From: Gnomoniopsis sp. IMI 355080 | Lineage: Eukaryota > Ascomycota > Sordariomycetes > Diaporthales > Gnomoniaceae | Direction of reading: 5' to 3' | Assembly (NCBI GenBank): GCA_027946555.1 | Contig: JAPEVC010000348.1 | Location: 1 to 25,581 of the forward strand | DNA: 25,581 bases | Notes under the pieces: model-generated | Told to the model about the DNA's origin: nothing | Seen by the model: the letters and a program-made list of their open reading frames with translations, nothing else | Database searches by the model: none | Position numbers and translations under genes: made by a program | Shown here: piece by piece, positions 21,064 to 25,581 of the stretch | How the letters are laid out: each line of letters opens with the position of its first letter | How positions within the stretch are numbered: the stretch's first letter is position 1

Positions 21064-22082
21064 ATGGCGCTCATCCAGCACTGGTACCCTCCTTCCAAGG
21101 AAAACTACGATCTGATACTCTTCATATGGTGTTTTTTCCCACTTGTAGGTCTTTTATCTAGTCAAAGCTGCCCAGGTGGACGGGGCACCTGATCATGATG
21201 GCCGTGGCTGATATTGAGACCAGAACAGCATCATTCAATATCTCTTGCCGTGGTACGGCATGGGCAAGACGTCTGTGAACAGCATCTTTAATATCCCTGG
21301 CCGAATTGCCTGGTTCACCATGGAAATTCCTGGTTTCCTCTCGTTGCTGTATATGATGAACACGCTTCCTGCAGAACATGGCATCACTGATTTGCCCTGG
21401 CAGAACAAGGTACTTGGAGCGTTGTTCGTAAGTCTCTCGCTGCTCTTGGACTCGTTGGCTCACGAGCAATTTTACTGACTCCCCGTTCCAGGTTTTACAT
21501 TACCTCTACCGTGCGGTGACGTTCCCCTTCATCCAGCCATCCATGTCACCTATACATTTCTTCGTGTGGGCCTCAGCAGCTGCCTTTCAGGTCATGAACG
21601 GCACTCTCATCGGTAGCTGGCTGGCGGCCTACGGACCTGTCACGAAGGAGGCCTGGGCCACTCAGCTCTCGCCTTATCCTACTCTCCAATTCGCTATCGG
21701 CATCACCGTCTTCTACCTCGGCTTAGCGGCCAATTTCTACCATGATGATGAGCTGCGCGAGATCCGGCGTCGCGAGCAACAGCGGCAAGAGCGCCTGGCC
21801 AAACAGCAAGGTGTCAAGCCTACCTCGGTCGAGAAGCACTACCAGATTCCACAGGCTGGACTGTTCCAATACGTGCTGTACCCGCACTACCTCGTCGAGT
21901 GGCTCGAGTGGACGGGCTTCTACATTGCCTGTGGGTTCAGCAGTCTGCCTGCACTCATGTTCGTCGTCAACGAGATCTCGGCTATGCTCCCGAGGGCGGT
22001 TAATGGAAGGAAGTGGTATGTTGAGAGATTCGGGGAGGAGAAGCTTCGTAGCAGGCGGGCAATCATCCCTGGAGTCTTGTGA
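21064..22082 (+). CDS. Steroid 5-alpha-reductase family protein
   Basis: Exons 21064-21144, 21224-21427 and 21492-22082 give 291 residues. Introns are 79 and 64 bases, both phase 0. The acceptor at 21223 is chosen over the CAG at 21229 because only it keeps the frame and gives FFPLNSIIQYLLPWYG. Family features are clear: PWYGMGKTS, TMEIPGF with Glu61 and VLHYLYR with Tyr99 (matching catalytic Glu57 and Tyr91 of human SRD5A2), and the C-terminal domain with FYHDDELREIRR, YPHYLVEWLEWTGFY and NGRKWYVERFGEEK. It is a multi-helix ER membrane enzyme that reduces an enone double bond with NADPH; the fungal substrate is not predictable from sequence. The ATG at 21064 gives a short N-terminus but fits the first membrane helix. 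Confidence 0.92.
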
Positions 22083-22629
22083 GACGGACTGGTATAAAGT
22101 GTGAATACGACCTAGATGCTATGACGAAGCAACCAGATTAATCTCACAACCGCTGTCACTCATAATCAATTGGACTTGGGAAATCTTTTCGAATTTGCGA
22201 GATGAAGTCCTGTGGGAAACCCTTGACGGGAAGTTATGTTATGGGTAGCTGTCATGAAGCCCTCGATCCTCACAGTAGTCGGTCTTGGTCTGGCAATTAA
22301 TTTTGCTGGAGCCCGATCTTTCAGGCGGAAGGAGACAACAACAGAATTCTCCAATGGATCGAGACACGTCCAACAGCCATGACTTCATAATGTCAGAGAG
22401 TCCAGTAGGAAAGTACGACTCGTATACCCCAAACTTTTGCTCTCTCTCTCTGCCCTGATTCAAACAAAGAACCCGTCACGAACTATGATATTCAGTATCT
22501 CCCAGGACCGTCGTCGAACCGCTCTTTTGCACACAACATTTCAGCCCAACACACGACGCCGAGCCAGAACTGCATAAATTATAAAAATAATTGCATACTT
22601 TTCAGCTACCTCAACCAACACCTGCCATC
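22083..22629. other. Intergenic region, promoter of the Ser-rich gene
   Basis: No gene seen. A CTCTCTCTCTC pyrimidine tract near 22440 and the AT-rich run at 22574-22590 are compatible with a promoter for the gene that starts at 22630. Confidence 0.5.
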
Positions 22630-25026
22630 ATGGATAGAAAGAAAGAGCAGACGAAGGACGGCAGACCGGCGCGAGATTCTTTACAAGAGCTCTACAGAAA
22701 CAAGCGCACCCACCATATTGCGGAAGGCCAGGATGTCACTATGTCAAGAGAGGCCCGGCAAGCTCGCACTGATCTCAAGCTCGAAACCAACAGGGCCAGG
22801 ACGGACCAGGCTGTAGAGGAGCGATCCAGTTCCTCTGTGTCTATAAGGAAGACAGACTCTGCCTCTTGTTCCTCGTCAAAAGAACCGACATCACGTTTTA
22901 CACGCTTCAAGTCCGTATTCAAGCCCAAACGCAAGCCTTCCAAAGGAAAAGGATTGGCCACCTCCGACTTGTTCAGAGAGAAAGTGTCACCTCTTCCGGG
23001 CACTTCAAATACAAGAGACTTCGCAACACAACCAGGGACTTCTGGCTCTTCAAGTTCGGCCTCGAGATCAACGAAACCAAGCACTTCGAGTCTGTGCGGG
23101 ACCTCGACGCGCAGTTCCGCCTTTTCCAGCTCTCGGCTGGATTCAATGCATGCCGAAGGGGATCTCTCTATGCTCAAGATGGGAGACGGGAGCAATGGAT
23201 AGCAACAGCCTCGCCGTTGCCCAGTGGCTAGCCGGACCCTGACCGAACATAGGCGCGCGATGCAGGCGGACGGGCCGTTCACCAGGCCCAACCACTTTAC
23301 CCTGGTGAGCGCTGCATCCCCAAACCGACCGCAGGCCGATGTTAGAGGCGTGCGAGTAGTACCGATGTTCTCTGCTCCTCCGACAATCCCATGCCGTCTC
23401 CGACCTTGTGGGTCCTTGGACAACACCACCTTGATTGACCTGATAAAAAAGGCGCAGGGAATCGATCTTTCGGCGCTGAAAAAGCCTTACCAGCCGGGAC
23501 AACCACAGACTCTAATGCAGCGTCTTGAAGAATACGAAGCCAAGGGCAAGGATCCAGCACATGGGCCATCAACTTTTGCTTCTTCGCCAATGCCAAAACG
23601 TCTCGGTTCCCTCACCCCGGGCAGGCCCGTGGTAAGCTATGAAAGCAACACTAGACTACCTCATGGGCTGTCAAGATCGGCTAATGTGACTGATGTCTCA
23701 CCTGGTCAGCCTGGGCCAAGTAACTTACGAAGTCTTTCCAATCAAGGGATCTTTGTTCGCCAGAGACAGGCATCATCCGTGCCACAGAACCATCTGCCGC
23801 AGCGGAGACCTGTCGGTGAGAGAACTGGCGAGAGACTGATTCGCTTCAGCACGCTTCCTAAGAGAGATGCAGAAAGCATGGCGGGCCGCCGTCGTCGGTT
23901 GCTTGAATTAAGCCAGTCACTCAATAGGAAACACGGGCAGGGGCCTTCTTCGTCTCCAATTCTACGAACTATGTCTTCAGAGAGTGCGATGCGGCATGGA
24001 CATGGGCGTCAAGGACTGTCACATTTTAGAAGTTTACCACTTCTCAGGATTCTAGAGGAAACACATTCCTCCACGTCGCCAGAGACTAAGTTAGAGGATG
24101 AGACGTTACCGCCGTTCGCAGGTGGATCCCAAAACGAATCCTCACGCGACAAGACTCCACAAGAGGAGCATGCCTCAACACAGCCTGGGCGATCTATGAT
24201 CTCAGGCAGCGCCCTGGATCCTCGCGCACCTCCGTTGAACAGTAGCCAGAGTGGCCTCACTCCCGCCTCGCCCCTGGAAGATCTTGCTGATCGGACGGCT
24301 CTGGAAGAATTTGTTCAAAGAGCTTTTGGACTAGAGCCTGTGAGTTCAGGCTCTCAAGGTGGCCTGCACGCATCAGAAGAGGACGACCCGAGCACGCAAA
24401 ACAGCGAGCAGACCGCTTCGTCTCTGAAAGAGGCTCTGGGCCAGCTAGATGGTGGGGTCAGTAACGATACAGAAACGAGTGATACGCGCTCGAGAAGAGC
24501 CAACCCTATAGAAAACACGACACGTGAAGGCAGGCTTGCACCAGAGACCGCGTCCGGTGGTGGCCTGGATTCGTTCCAGAGCTCAGCGCATCAGCATAAC
24601 CCGGAGGTCCAACCACGCGCTGAGTCTTTAGGTGAAGGAGATGTCTCTGAAGCGCAACCCTCCGAGTCTCCTGCGACGAATGGCACATCGAACGGCACCT
24701 TGAATGGAACCTCAGATCAAGAAGTAGAAAGAGGGCGTCAGCTAGTGAACCCGAGGGGCGCAACAACAAGACTAGCAGCACGTTCCTTTTCCTTTTCGTC
24801 TGCAGAGACCGTGCTAAGACTTTCCTCACGCCGGCCCCTACCCTTGAACAGCGGCGGCGATCACCGTCGATCTGTTCATGGGCAAGAGGATGAAGGCAGC
24901 AGCAGCAGCAGCAGCAGCATTGCCGCCGACAACTCCGTGGCATCCTGTTCTTCTTCTTCCACAGGAACAGTGCTATGGCCTGTTGCCTCTGTGCCTATAA
25001 GGATGCCATCTACGAATAATGACTGA
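22630..25026 (+). CDS. Long Ser-rich disordered protein, frame interrupted by one TAG
   Basis: An ATG in good context (CCATCATGG) opens a frame that runs to a TAG at 23200-23202. Directly after it the same frame is open for another 607 codons to a TGA at 25024-25026. Together this is about 800 codons. The protein is rich in Ser, Arg, Gln and Pro with few hydrophobic blocks. It has a basic patch (FKSVFKPKRKPSKGKG, about residues 97-112) and one ordered-looking segment, LIDLIKKAQGIDLSALKKPY. Possible readings: an intron that removes the TAG (donors at 23090 or 23114 with the acceptor at 23224 both keep the frame, but no good branch site is seen), stop-codon readthrough, a recent nonsense mutation, or a sequencing error. 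I do not recognise the family, and no enzymatic domain is visible. Confidence 0.65.
24896..24919 (+). repeat. AGC trinucleotide microsatellite encoding poly-Ser
   Basis: About eight AGC units lie in frame inside the long Ser-rich gene and encode a Ser run before IAADNS. Length variation between strains is likely. Confidence 0.8.
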
Positions 25027-25581
25027 CTCAGCACGTCTGCGCGGAGAGAATCTGCCTAGTGTTCTAGTTCCTGAATACCCGTTTCCCCGGGCACATCTGA
25101 TGAAGATGATGAGGCGTGAAGTCGAAGAGCCCTGAGCCATCCATGTGTTCTGGTCTGGGTGACGGATGATGGTTCAGACGTGTGCACCTGCGCAGGAACA
25201 GCTGGCAGGTTCATCATGGCTGTACATTGAGACGGTGAGCAGGTACCGAACCAACCACTAGTTACATCTTGCTCTTTGGGTACCTAGTCTAGGGCGAGGA
25301 GTAGCCACAGCGGTCGAAGTGTAATTTTCCTAGCAGTAGTCAGCGAAATGCAATATGTTTCTTCCCATTGACAATACACCTTTTCCTATTCTTTCTGCAA
25401 CAGGCAGGGCAGGTGGAAAGAGATCGACCATTCACATCGTGCGTCCGTCGTCAGAGCCGCACACACAACCACCTTCCTACCTGCATGCGACACTCTACCT
25501 ACGCACTTTATTAGATTGGATACAGGCCCGGCAGTTGTAAGCAAGAGAGTTTGGGGCATCTAACCCCGGGGGGGGGGGGAG
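25027..25581. other. Right-edge region, no gene seen
   Basis: No supported gene. The window ends in a G-run (about 25568-25579). TACCTA-type motifs recur near 25280 and 25478-25500. Confidence 0.5.

Noticed and set aside
22692..23429. 245-codon minus-strand open frame
   Set aside because: It is antisense to the Ser-rich gene, spans its TAG, and has no motif; Ser-rich codon composition easily opens the opposite strand.

Overview
The window is nuclear DNA of a filamentous ascomycete (Pezizomycotina; Sordariomycetes seems likely but is not proven). The genes are well spaced on both strands. Most are split by short introns of about 58-125 bases with GT...AG ends and CTRAY-type branch sites, and many products carry secretion signals. 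No ribosomal RNA, tRNA, transposase or CRISPR array was recognised.

Layout. 1-1310: no gene seen. 1311-1983 (-): small secreted Cys-containing protein, three exons. 3519-3834 (-): probable relic of a gene with a frame break. 5044-5933 (+): secreted glutamic peptidase of family G1. 7210-8008 (-): secreted Cys-rich protein, three exons. 9377-11048 (+): secreted bicupin oxalate decarboxylase, with a short upstream ORF that overlaps its start. 11763-14681 (+): secreted GH3 glycosidase with a PA14 insert. 14939-15992 (-): four-exon DUF3328/UstYa-type membrane oxidase with two HxxHC motifs. 17075-17452 (+): two-exon secreted peptide made of four 17-residue repeats ending in DVY and separated by basic pairs. 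19045-20524 (+): seven-helix fungal rhodopsin-like (SAT4-type) membrane protein. 21064-22082 (+): steroid 5-alpha-reductase-family enzyme. 22630-25026 (+): long Ser-rich, apparently disordered protein whose frame is interrupted by one in-frame TAG.

The most interesting unit is 14939-17452. A repeat-containing, signal-peptide-bearing precursor with dibasic processing sites lies divergently beside a DUF3328 oxidase. This is the hallmark pair of fungal ribosomally made, post-translationally modified peptides (dikaritin RiPPs such as ustiloxin, phomopsin and asperipin-2a). The DVY/ADVY core candidates match none of the dikaritin cores I recall, so this may be an undescribed compact RiPP locus. 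The inferred route is secretion, Kex2-type cutting after RR, trimming of the basic residues to expose a C-terminal Tyr, and crosslinking by the oxidase. The flanking membrane protein and reductase could belong to the locus, but nothing in the sequence proves it.

The left part is an ordinary set of secreted saprotroph or plant-associate functions: acid peptidase, oxalate breakdown, glycan hydrolysis and small secreted proteins. A near-identical 21-base element occurs upstream of both the G1 peptidase and the oxidase and may be a shared regulatory site.
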